Source of the DNA: Phycisphaeraceae bacterium
GTDB lineage: Bacteria > Planctomycetota > Phycisphaerae > Phycisphaerales > UBA1924
Assembly (NCBI GenBank): GCA_020639155.1
Contig: JACKHF010000001.1
Span: 2,046,001-2,110,000 of the forward strand
Length of the DNA: 64,000 nt
Direction of reading: 5' to 3'
Position numbers and translations under genes: made by a program
Shown: in pieces, positions 45,535 to 52,942 of the stretch
How positions within the stretch are numbered: position 1 is the stretch's first letter
Layout of the letters: each line of letters opens with the position of its first letter
The notes under the pieces: model-generated
What the model was told of the DNA's origin: nothing
The model's input: only the letters and a program-made list of their open reading frames with translations
Databases searched by the model: none

Positions 45535-47262
45535 ATGACCTCGACTTCTGCCATGTTTGCCGGGTTGTCCGGACTGTCTGTGCATTCACGCACGATGGAG
45601 GTAATTGGCAACAACATCTCCAACGTGAACACGCCAGCATTCAAGACGAGCAGGATGAACTTCGAAACGCAGATGTCCCGTGTGTACCGCGGTGCGAGTG
45701 CGCCCGCTGATACGACCGGCGGTACAAACCCGTACGAGATCGGCCAGGGTGCCGCCGTCGCTGGGACATCGCGCATGATGACGCAGGGGCAACTCAACGG
45801 GACGGGGAATCCAAACGATCTTGCGATTGATGGAGAGGGGTTCTTTGTTGTCGATGGCGGTAACGACGATCTGGAGTTCACGCGTGCTGGTGCGCTCGGT
45901 GTGGACGGCGATCAGTATCTCACGACCGTTGCTGGGCAGCGCGTGCTCGGGTACGGCACCGATGCAGACTTTGTCATCGACAAGGGGACGCTGCAGGACA
46001 TCCAGATTCCAATCGGTGGAAGGTATCTTGCCGAAGCGACCACCGAAGTTCGCATCGCTGGCAATCTAAATGCGGCTGGCGATCTTTCGATGGCGGGGAG
46101 TCTGCTCAATATTGGTATTGGCGCAACGAGCGCGCTCGGGCTTGTCGGCGGTGGTGTTGCAACGCTGACAAGCGCATTGACATCCATCGCAAACGCATCG
46201 CAGCCAACCACACCAATGTTTGAGGAAGGCCAGTTCATCGAGTTACAGGGAGCACGCAAGGGTTCGGCGTCCGTGCCTGATTCGCGCATGGAGATCGGCG
46301 CAGCAACAACAGTGCAGGATCTGATCGATTATCTCTCGACCGCACTGGGTGTCCGCACGACGGTTGCAAACCCCGACGGCACCACGCCCGGCGGCACCGT
46401 TGACGCAACGACTGGCGCAATCTCGCTTATTGGTAACTCCGGCTCAGAGAACAACCTCGATCTGCAGTCGAACGACATCCGTCTGCTTGATGAGAACGGC
46501 GTACTGATCGCCCAGCCGTTCGGTGTGCAACAGGCGCAGGAGGCAACCGGCGAGAGCGTTCGCACGAACTTCGTTGCGTACGACTCGCTCGGCAACGAGG
46601 TTGACATTGTCACGACGCTCTCGCTTGAAGCGAAAACAAATCAGGGCACAACGTGGCGCTACTGGATCGATTCGCACGACGGCACGCCGGGCGAGCCTGC
46701 ATTGACAACAGGACTGCTGCAGTTCGACACATCCGGCCGTCCGGTGAACAACCTGCCTGTGACAGTCAGCGTGAATCGCGACGACACGGGCGCAGCAACG
46801 CCGCTCACGTTCTCGATGTTCTTCGGCGGCGATACCGGCGCGATGACATCGCTTGTTGATGTGAACTCGGCGATCTCAACACCGTATCGTGACGGACGCC
46901 AGACCGGCGTGCTCGAAGCGTTCGGCGTGGAGTTTGATGGCACCATTACTGGCTCATTCTCGAATGGACTCACACGCACACTCGGTCAGATCCCGCTCGC
47001 GATGTTCACCAACCCAGCGGGTTTGACTGAGGTGGGGCAGAACAGCTTCCGCGAGTCGATCAACTCGGGTGCGCCGCAGGTGGTCGACGCCCAGACAGCG
47101 GGTTCCGGCAACATCGTGTCGGGTTCGCTTGAACAATCAAACGTCGACCTTGGCAAGGAGTTCATCGGACTGATCCTGACGTCGACCGGATATTCGGCCT
47201 CGTCGCGTGTGATCCGCACGTCGGACGAACTGCTCCAGCAACTGCTCTCCATCAGCATCTGA
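45535..47262 (+). CDS. flgE: Flagellar hook protein FlgE
   Basis: 575 residues. MFAGLSGLSVHSRTMEVIGN, NISNVNTPAFKTSRMNFETQ and the C-terminal SNVDLGKEFIGLILTSTGYS are hook-protein signatures. Middle domains (~150-450) are larger than in E. coli, with several Gly/Thr-rich beta stretches, common in bacteria with reinforced hooks. A TGGCACG half-site 30 bp before the ATG lacks a -12 partner. flbD follows 21 bp later. Confidence 0.96.
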   Translation: MTSTSAMFAGLSGLSVHSRTMEVIGNNISNVNTPAFKTSRMNFETQMSRVYRGASAPADTTGGTNPYEIGQGAAVAGTSRMMTQGQLNGTGNPNDLAIDGEGFFVVDGGNDDLEFTRAGALGVDGDQYLTTVAGQRVLGYGTDADFVIDKGTLQDIQIPIGGRYLAEATTEVRIAGNLNAAGDLSMAGSLLNIGIGATSALGLVGGGVATLTSALTSIANASQPTTPMFEEGQFIELQGARKGSASVPDSRMEIGAATTVQDLIDYLSTALGVRTTVANPDGTTPGGTVDATTGAISLIGNSGSENNLDLQSNDIRLLDENGVLIAQPFGVQQAQEATGESVRTNFVAYDSLGNEVDIVTTLSLEAKTNQGTTWRYWIDSHDGTPGEPALTTGLLQFDTSGRPVNNLPVTVSVNRDDTGAATPLTFSMFFGGDTGAMTSLVDVNSAISTPYRDGRQTGVLEAFGVEFDGTITGSFSNGLTRTLGQIPLAMFTNPAGLTEVGQNSFRESINSGAPQVVDAQTAGSGNIVSGSLEQSNVDLGKEFIGLILTSTGYSASSRVIRTSDELLQQLLSISI

Positions 47263-47283
47263 TGACGAACTGAGGTATCCGGC

Positions 47284-47481
47284 ATGATCGCACTCACACG
47301 GCTCTCCGGCGAAAAGTTTGTGCTGAACTGCGAGTTGATCCGCACGATCGAGGAACGACCCGATACCGTCATTACGCTGGTGTCGGGTGACCGCATGGTC
47401 GTAAAGGAGTCGTCCAAGGAAGTGATCGGCCGCGTGATCGACTATGGCAGGCACCTACGCCGTTTGCTGCCGCCGAGTTGA
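47284..47481 (+). CDS. flbD: FlbD family flagellar protein
   Basis: 65 residues. IALTRLSGEKFVLNCELIRT followed by TVITLVSGDRMVVKESSKEV is the short FlbD family pattern; this protein follows flgE in many flagellar operons and its function is unclear. It is not related to the Caulobacter regulator of the same name. Last gene before the terminator. Confidence 0.92.
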   Translation: MIALTRLSGEKFVLNCELIRTIEERPDTVITLVSGDRMVVKESSKEVIGRVIDYGRHLRRLLPPS

Positions 47482-47500
47482 AGAGATTGATATACAACGT

Positions 47501-47530
47501 CCCCGAGCTTGCGCTCGGGGCTCGTTTCTC
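47501..47530 (+). terminator. Terminator of the flagellar operon
   Basis: Perfect 8-bp stem CCCCGAGC/GCTCGGGG with a TTGC tetraloop, followed by CTCGTTTCT, 20 bp after the flbD stop. Closes the long flagellar transcript. Confidence 0.8.
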
Positions 47531-47647
47531 AGTATCGTTTTGGGTGCCATGGTCACGCTTGTGTGACCATGATTATGCGAGCATTTGTTGCAGATGCATT
47601 TAGCGCATAGAAAGTCAGAGTTGTTGAGCGCGGAACAAAGTCAGGAG

Positions 47648-47886
47648 CGTGGGGCGTCTCGCCCCACGTGGGCATCGCGGTGGCGCGGGCATCTTGCCCG
47701 CGAAGGTATGTTACTTCAAGCGGGCTGGAAGCCCGCTCCACCAGTGTTTGGAAAGCCCCGGACTCCTGTGTGTTTGCATTGCTAATGTATGCCCCGGTGC
47801 CACTGCGTTGTCGCATCGCGACACGCAGTGCCAGACTTCGCATCCGCAGCACTGGTACTCGCACGCGCGAGATACCAGTGGCACCG
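47648..47886. repeat. Block of stacked palindromes
   Basis: Five hairpins in 240 bp: CGTGGGGC/GCCCCACG (47648-47668), CGCGGGC/GCCCGCG (47684-47702), AGCGGGCT/AGCCCGCT (47719-47737), a 13-bp stem CACTGCGTGTCGC with one bulge (47801-47830), and ACTGGTACTCGC/GCGAGATACCAGT with a one-base bulge (47851-47879). The last two are enclosed by an 11-bp perfect inverted repeat CGGTGCCACTG/CAGTGGCACCG (47795-47805 and 47876-47886). An open frame crossing it is not protein-like. Confidence 0.8.
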
Positions 47887-47907
47887 AGCCAAGTTGAAAT
47901 AGACTTT

Positions 47908-48180
47908 TCACTCAACTGGTCGCAGAGAGTCGCTCTTCTTTGCCTGCTTCTTTTCTCTCCACATCGCGAGCAGGATCAGCACTGTCAACGCGCATACCTC
48001 TGCACCAACCCACAACCCGACTTGAAGAATCGAGTTCTCTATCTCGAAGAAGTAGAGAGAACCAATTACACACAGTGCGACGAACAACTGCGAGCCAATA
48101 AGTCCGAATGCAAAGTACGGATCAACCGGGTCTTTCAGCCCTCCAATGAGTTCGTCCGATTGGGGGATGTTCCTGGTCAT
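47908..48180 (-). CDS. Small two-helix membrane protein
   Basis: 90 residues from ATG 48180. Polar N-terminus (NIPQSDELIGGLKDPVDPY), two hydrophobic helices at ~24-44 and ~52-74, and a Lys-rich tail (WREKKQAKKSD). Two bp separate it from the MazG-like gene upstream, so both are surely co-transcribed. No family recognised. Confidence 0.7.
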   Translation of the reverse strand: MTRNIPQSDELIGGLKDPVDPYFAFGLIGSQLFVALCVIGSLYFFEIENSILQVGLWVGAEVCALTVLILLAMWREKKQAKKSDSLRPVE

Positions 48181-48182
48181 CC

Positions 48183-48515
48183 TCAGTCCTTCACACCCTC
48201 GACCCGACCAGGCGTGGTGTACTTCTCGATCGCGGTCGCGAAATCGACCTTTGTGATATTGGCAAGCGTCGCCAGCCACGCCAGCACATCCGCAAACTCT
48301 TCTTCGAGATTGGCCCGCTGGGCTTGCGTCGGCTCGCGGTTCGGGCGGGAGTTGTCGTGGAGAGCGGTTGCCAGCTCGCCCACCTCCTCCATCAGCAGCA
48401 TGAATGTGCCCTCAACTCCCCGAGCGGAGTCTGTCGCGAAGTATCGGTCATGGATAAGTTTCTGGAAGCCGTGGAGTGTGGTTGGATCGAGGGTCGGGTC
48501 ATGGTCGGTATGCAT
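48183..48515 (-). CDS. MazG-like nucleotide pyrophosphohydrolase
   Basis: 110 residues. All-alpha NTP pyrophosphatase of the MazG superfamily: the metal-binding LLMEEVGELATAL (E-E-x-x-E) and the second acidic motif LEEEFADVLAWLATLAN are present. The single-domain length fits small MazG-like enzymes that clear modified or excess nucleotides. ATG 48515. Diverges from rpsL. Confidence 0.88.
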   Translation of the reverse strand: MHTDHDPTLDPTTLHGFQKLIHDRYFATDSARGVEGTFMLLMEEVGELATALHDNSRPNREPTQAQRANLEEEFADVLAWLATLANITKVDFATAIEKYTTPGRVEGVKD

Positions 48516-48652
48516 TGGGTATTGTATCGAGCCTGATGGGGCCTCCTCGATTTGCCCCTCGGAGCACCCGGCCCTATCATCTCGGCCCGAGTCGTACCGG
48601 AATCAGGTCTCGGTAGTTTTTCCACGTTATGACCACAGACTGAAACACGCCC

Positions 48653-49039
48653 ATGCCAACGATCAACCAGCTTGTCCGCAAACCTCGCAAGATTCAGACC
48701 GCAAAGTCAAAGGTCCGCGATATCGATCGCTGTCCGCAGCGTCGCGGCAACTGTCTGATCGTCAAGACACTCACGCCCAAGAAGCCCAACTCTGCGCTCC
48801 GTAAGGTTGCGCGTGTGCGTCTGAGCAACGGCAAGGAAGTAACCGCGTACATTGGTGGCGAGGGCCACAACCTGCAGGAGCACTCGATCGTGCTCGTGCG
48901 TGGCGGTCGTGTGCGTGATCTGCCCGGTGTCCGCTACCACATCGTCCGCGGGGCGCTCGATTGCCTTGGTGTTGATGATCGCAAGCAGGCACGCTCGAAG
49001 TACGGTGCCAAGGTCAAGGCAACCGTCGGCAAGAAGTAA
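48653..49039 (+). CDS. rpsL: 30S ribosomal protein S12
   Basis: 128 residues. Decoding-centre protein. TLTPKKPNSALRKVARVRL and VRDLPGVRYHIVRGALD carry the two lysine/arginine loops and the Asp of the methylthiolation site; the lysine of PKKPNSA is the residue whose change gives streptomycin resistance elsewhere. No Shine-Dalgarno of note. rpsG follows 126 bp on. Confidence 0.99.
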   Translation: MPTINQLVRKPRKIQTAKSKVRDIDRCPQRRGNCLIVKTLTPKKPNSALRKVARVRLSNGKEVTAYIGGEGHNLQEHSIVLVRGGRVRDLPGVRYHIVRGALDCLGVDDRKQARSKYGAKVKATVGKK

Positions 49040-49165
49040 TCAGTTCCATCTGCGCCTCTGTTTGTGTGGCGCGATGATGTTTCCATTCACGTTGGCAAGT
49101 AACTACTTTATGTCGAAGTGGTGAACACAGTCCGCATGTGCGGGCAGATGAGCCAGGAGAACACA

Positions 49166-49666
49166 ATGGCCGGCCGTATTACAAAGAGTGAAGATCAGCT
49201 TCGTCCAGACCCCGTCTACAGCGACAAGCGGGTGGCGAAGTTTATTAACTGCCTTATGCTCGATGGCAAGAAGTCCGTTGCGGAACGCGTAATGTACGAT
49301 GCGATGGACACGATCGCATCGCGTCTGAAGAAGGACGACGCGTGGGCAGAGCACAAGCCGGAGAACGAACTCCAGCTGTTCCATCAGGCGATTGATAATG
49401 TCATGCCGTATGTTGAGGTTCGGTCCAAGCGCGTTGGTGGTGCAAACTATCAGGTGCCGATGTCCGTCAAGCCACACCGCCAGCAGTCGCTCGCGTTCCG
49501 CTGGATCCTTGCTGCATCACGCGGCGAGAAGGGGCGTCCTATGGCTCGCCGTCTCGCGGATGAGCTCTACGCAGCGGCCAAGCGCGAGGGCAAAGCCATG
49601 TCCACACGCGATCAGGTCCACCGTATGGCAGACGCGAACAAGGCCTTCGCGCACTTTGCCAACTGA
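49166..49666 (+). CDS. rpsG: 30S ribosomal protein S7
   Basis: 166 residues. Primary 16S rRNA binding protein of the 30S head. DPVYSDKRVAKFINCLMLDG, the KKSVAERVMYDAMD helix, VEVRSKRVGGANYQVPM and the tail HRMADANKAFAHFAN match S7. ATG 49166 follows CCAGGAG; an upstream codon is not supported. In most bacteria fusA and tuf follow; here a terminator does. Confidence 0.99.
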   Translation: MAGRITKSEDQLRPDPVYSDKRVAKFINCLMLDGKKSVAERVMYDAMDTIASRLKKDDAWAEHKPENELQLFHQAIDNVMPYVEVRSKRVGGANYQVPMSVKPHRQQSLAFRWILAASRGEKGRPMARRLADELYAAAKREGKAMSTRDQVHRMADANKAFAHFAN

Positions 49667-49698
49667 GTCTGACAGATTCGACTCGCAAAAAAACGAAG

Positions 49699-49738
49699 CG
49701 GTTGGGTACTCACGCAGGTGCCTAACCGTTTTTCTTTG
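49699..49738 (+). terminator. Terminator after rpsG
   Basis: Stem CGGTTGGGTAC/GTGCCTAACCG (with G-U pairs) followed by TTTTTCTTT, ~33 bp after the rpsG stop. The opposite strand has AAAAAAA on its other side, so it can also end the convergent TauE transcript. Confidence 0.88.
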
Positions 49739-49764
49739 GAGTCAAACATGCCGAGGCGTCAGCG

Positions 49765-50610
49765 CTAAAACACACCCAGCATCTTCAGTGCACCGACGAT
49801 GAGCAGCACACTGATAATGACGCGCACAGTTTGTAGCGGGAGTTTGTGCATGAGATGGGCGCCGAACCATGCGCCAACCGATGCGGTTGGGCCCATGAGT
49901 ATCGCGTATGTCAGTGCTTCTGACGCTTCACGGCCATGCTCTGGCGCGAGGTTCCAGAGCTTGAGTGCCGAACCGACGAGTGCAGTCAAGCACATGACCG
50001 CGCTGCTCGTTCCGATCGCTTGCCGTAAAGGGAGTCGCAATGCGATCAGGAGCAGCGGCACCATAATCAGCCCGCCTCCAATCCCCAGTAGTCCGGCAAT
50101 CAGCCCTGTCAATGCGCCGATACCGATGATTGGTGCGACTGCAATGCGATGTTGCATCTGCTGGGACTGCTCTTCCTGCGCAGAGGCTTCCGGGTTGTGC
50201 TTCCTTTGCTGGTATCGCTGCCATGCGCGCCACAGGTTCGTTATGCTGTAGATCATCATGAACACCGCGAGTGCGTTCTTCAGGTGCGATCCCTCAATCC
50301 GATCTGACAAGAGCACGCCGACAAGAATTGCACACATCATGGTCGGGATGAGATACCGTGCAACATCAAGCCGAACAACCTTGCTCTTGTGATGTCGGAG
50401 GGCTGACGGTGCTGCAACGAGAAAGTTCACGACCATTGCCGCTGCCATAAAGACATGCTGCTGTGTGTGTGCGTCGTCGTCGTAGCCGAGCAGGAAGATC
50501 AATCCTGGGATCATGATAAGCGAACCGCCGATACCTGCGAGCCCGCCGATCAGCCCTGCGCTCATGCCAAGCAGTGCAATCTCAAAGGCTTCGATGGCGG
50601 TGACATGCAT
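49765..50610 (-). CDS. TauE/SafE family membrane transporter
   Basis: 281 residues, about eight transmembrane helices. The two family repeats are visible: GMSAGLIGGLAGIGGSLIMI near the start and IGALTGLIAGLLGIGGGLIM in the middle. TauE/SafE proteins export sulfite, sulfoacetate or related anions; substrate unknown here. ATG 50610. A long gene-free region follows its start. Confidence 0.92.
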   Translation of the reverse strand: MHVTAIEAFEIALLGMSAGLIGGLAGIGGSLIMIPGLIFLLGYDDDAHTQQHVFMAAAMVVNFLVAAPSALRHHKSKVVRLDVARYLIPTMMCAILVGVLLSDRIEGSHLKNALAVFMMIYSITNLWRAWQRYQQRKHNPEASAQEEQSQQMQHRIAVAPIIGIGALTGLIAGLLGIGGGLIMVPLLLIALRLPLRQAIGTSSAVMCLTALVGSALKLWNLAPEHGREASEALTYAILMGPTASVGAWFGAHLMHKLPLQTVRVIISVLLIVGALKMLGVF

Positions 50611-51138
50611 GAGGAGCGTGTTTCTGTTTGTGCAAAGATGATGTATCGCTGAACTGACTCAATCGTCGTCCTGCATGCGGACACTTTCGAGATTGCGTCT
50701 GAAAGAAAAGTTATTCTTGGCCAGGGTGTGATCCCACACGCGTCCTTCATCGGGGTGGTGGTATTCAGATTATGTTATTGGACGGAAACTGGATTTGCTG
50801 TTCGTGGATTGCGTCTGTGTTATCTCACAGGTGATATATGTAACCGGCTTGATCAGAACAAGTTATCGCACACCACGCTGATGTTGAAAACATGTCTGCA
50901 ATGTCCGCGAGCCATCCCGCACAGAGCATGAGATGCGCACAAGTTGCGCGACCTGACCAATGGCGATTGATTCACGGTGCAGATTGGTCGATCTTGTGTG
51001 CAAGCCGGGGTATGGTTTTCCACATCTCGTAAGAGATTTATGAAGATGCTCCGCGTCTGAAACTGGTTGGCAGCTTGCGTTGCGCGGGCACATCGCGTGG
51101 TGGCGATGGTTCGATGAGTTGCAGGCGCACATGGAGGA
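50611..51138. other. Long gene-free region
   Basis: 528 bp between two divergently read genes, so it holds both promoters. No frame with recognisable protein content, no tRNA and no strong hairpin. Local AT-rich patches around 50770-50850 (ATTATGTTATTGGAC) could be promoters, but no consensus pair stands out. An RNA gene cannot be ruled out. Confidence 0.4.
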
Positions 51139-51867
51139 ATGGTGGTGGTGGTAACCAAAGATCAGAAACTGCGCTGCGCTTGCAGTGCGCGATGGAAGCC
51201 CTTTGTGGAACCCGTTGCGTACGGCGTGCTTGCTGTGCTCGTGGCTGGGAGCGCGATCGCAACAAAGGAACTCGGGCATAACAACGGTGCCCAGCCGCTC
51301 GCTGCGATTGAGCGTGTCGAGACACACACACCAGTTATCAGCGAGTCTGGACTTGGCTCACATATCGTGCTCGCATCGCACGAGAGCACCATCGAAACGC
51401 ACAACATTGATGTTCCCGATGTTGAGATTGCTCTGGACAACGAGACAGTGCAGGAAGAAACAGTCGAAGCATCCACCGAGGAGATTCGCTGGTTCAATGG
51501 CAGACCCGTCAGGCAGGCCCGCACCGTGAAGATGCGTGTGACTGCATATGCGCCCGATCACAGATCGTGCGGCCCGTTTGCTGATGGCAAAACCGCGACA
51601 CTCCATTCTGTTGATACGAACGGCGGCGCGCTCGTTGCAGCAGATCCCAAACTATTCTCGTACGGCACGATGCTGACAGTGCCCGGATACGACAATGATC
51701 AGATCGTTCCCGTACTCGATTGTGGCGGCGCGATAAAGGGGCACAAGCTTGACGTGCTGTTCCCGACGCATCGCGAGGCCCGCAAGTGGGGCGTTCGTGA
51801 GGTCGAGGTCGTTGTGTGGGAGTATGCCGACGATCTGCCCGCTCCGAACGTGCGCGAGCTTCGGTAA
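51139..51867 (+). CDS. 3D-domain (RlpA/MltA-like) cell-wall protein
   Basis: 242 residues. N-terminal signal anchor (VAYGVLAVLVAGSAIATK). Residues ~130-230 form a double-psi beta-barrel of the 3D type: VKMRVTAYAPDHRSCG, GGALVAADPKLFSYGTMLTV and VLDCGGAIKGHKLDVLFPT, with the catalytic-type aspartates kept (the usual D-R-G reads D-C-G). Such domains are found in peptidoglycan-acting or peptidoglycan-binding proteins. The start is uncertain: ATG 51139 or one of the GTG codons just after it, which lie at better distance from GGAGG. Confidence 0.85.
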   Translation: MVVVVTKDQKLRCACSARWKPFVEPVAYGVLAVLVAGSAIATKELGHNNGAQPLAAIERVETHTPVISESGLGSHIVLASHESTIETHNIDVPDVEIALDNETVQEETVEASTEEIRWFNGRPVRQARTVKMRVTAYAPDHRSCGPFADGKTATLHSVDTNGGALVAADPKLFSYGTMLTVPGYDNDQIVPVLDCGGAIKGHKLDVLFPTHREARKWGVREVEVVVWEYADDLPAPNVRELR

Positions 51868-51932
51868 TCAGAGAACTTTGCGCACCTATCTGAAATCCAA
51901 GCGAGTAGTGGTTTTTCTCCGATAAATCTCGC

Positions 51933-52802
51933 ATGAGAACGCTTGCTTCATTGGTCACTGTTGCGATTGTCTGCGCAGTTGCATCAGGTCAGTCGAGTAC
52001 GTCTAATCTGCAGACAGAATCGCAGCTGCGAGATGCAGAGGCGAATGCTGTTGATACTCGTGTCATCGTGCCCGATGTGCATGCCGATCGAACAGTGCAG
52101 GTGATTGCGTCGCAGACATCGCACGGGTACGAGGGATGGGTGATCCCGTCGACTGTTCCGAGCGTATGGATCGACACAGGGGAAGGACCCGGTTGTGTGC
52201 AGTCGATCTCAGTTCGAATCTCAGATGCAAGATCACAACTGCGCGCGATACAAACACTTTCCGCGCTGTCATTGATAATCGAGACCGACACGTATCAGGC
52301 GGCGTGCGTGCGTTTGATAGATCTTGTGCCCGGCCGTGGCGATGTGTTCGGTTCGTGGCCTGTGACGTACGACAACGACACGATGATGCTCAACCTGACA
52401 TTGAAGATGCAATACCGGTTTCTGATGCGCGTTGGTTTCATACTGCATGGTGAAAGCGCGGTTGGCCTTTCCGCAACCGTTGTCACAAGCGAGGAAGATT
52501 CTGTGCCCGGATACGTGCGTCTGGTTGATCTGTCGCATGTAGACCATCAGACTGGTGCAGAACGTGGTATTGTCATCTACGGAACCGGTCAACTTCTGGG
52601 GATGCAACTGCAATCATCAAGCGTGCTGGATCAGCTGCAGTGCTTGGCTGATGACGCGCTTGTTTCGCTTCATGCTGGACAACCGATCGATTTTGATGTA
52701 CAGATCGCGTTGCAACTGGATCGGTATACGCTGAATACCGCGTCCGAGACACTGCGTGGTGTTGCGATTGTCAGGGTGGACTCGCTCGAGTCGGATCTGT
52801 AA
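51933..52802 (+). CDS. Secreted protein of unknown function
   Basis: 289 residues. Short signal peptide (RTLASLVTVAIVCAVASGQ) with cleavage at ASGQ. Mature part rich in beta strands (SISVRISDARSQL, TMMLNLTLKMQYRFL, IVIYGTGQLLGMQL). No family recognised. It lies 66 bp after the 3D-domain gene on the same strand. Confidence 0.75.
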   Translation: MRTLASLVTVAIVCAVASGQSSTSNLQTESQLRDAEANAVDTRVIVPDVHADRTVQVIASQTSHGYEGWVIPSTVPSVWIDTGEGPGCVQSISVRISDARSQLRAIQTLSALSLIIETDTYQAACVRLIDLVPGRGDVFGSWPVTYDNDTMMLNLTLKMQYRFLMRVGFILHGESAVGLSATVVTSEEDSVPGYVRLVDLSHVDHQTGAERGIVIYGTGQLLGMQLQSSSVLDQLQCLADDALVSLHAGQPIDFDVQIALQLDRYTLNTASETLRGVAIVRVDSLESDL

Positions 52803-52942
52803 TCGCGACAGGATGTACCGAGACGCGCATCCTGCAGCTTTGAGGTGCTGGTCGGTCGGGTGCTATCCTTTGTGCTGTATCGTTGCGATACGCACGAGGA
52901 ACCAGAACGCATGAACTGGCGTGAAAACCGGAGAGAACATCC

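Noticed and set aside
47668..48804. Plus-strand frame of 378 codons through the palindrome block
   Set aside because: It crosses hairpins, opposes the MazG-like and membrane-protein genes and enters rpsL out of frame; no domain visible.
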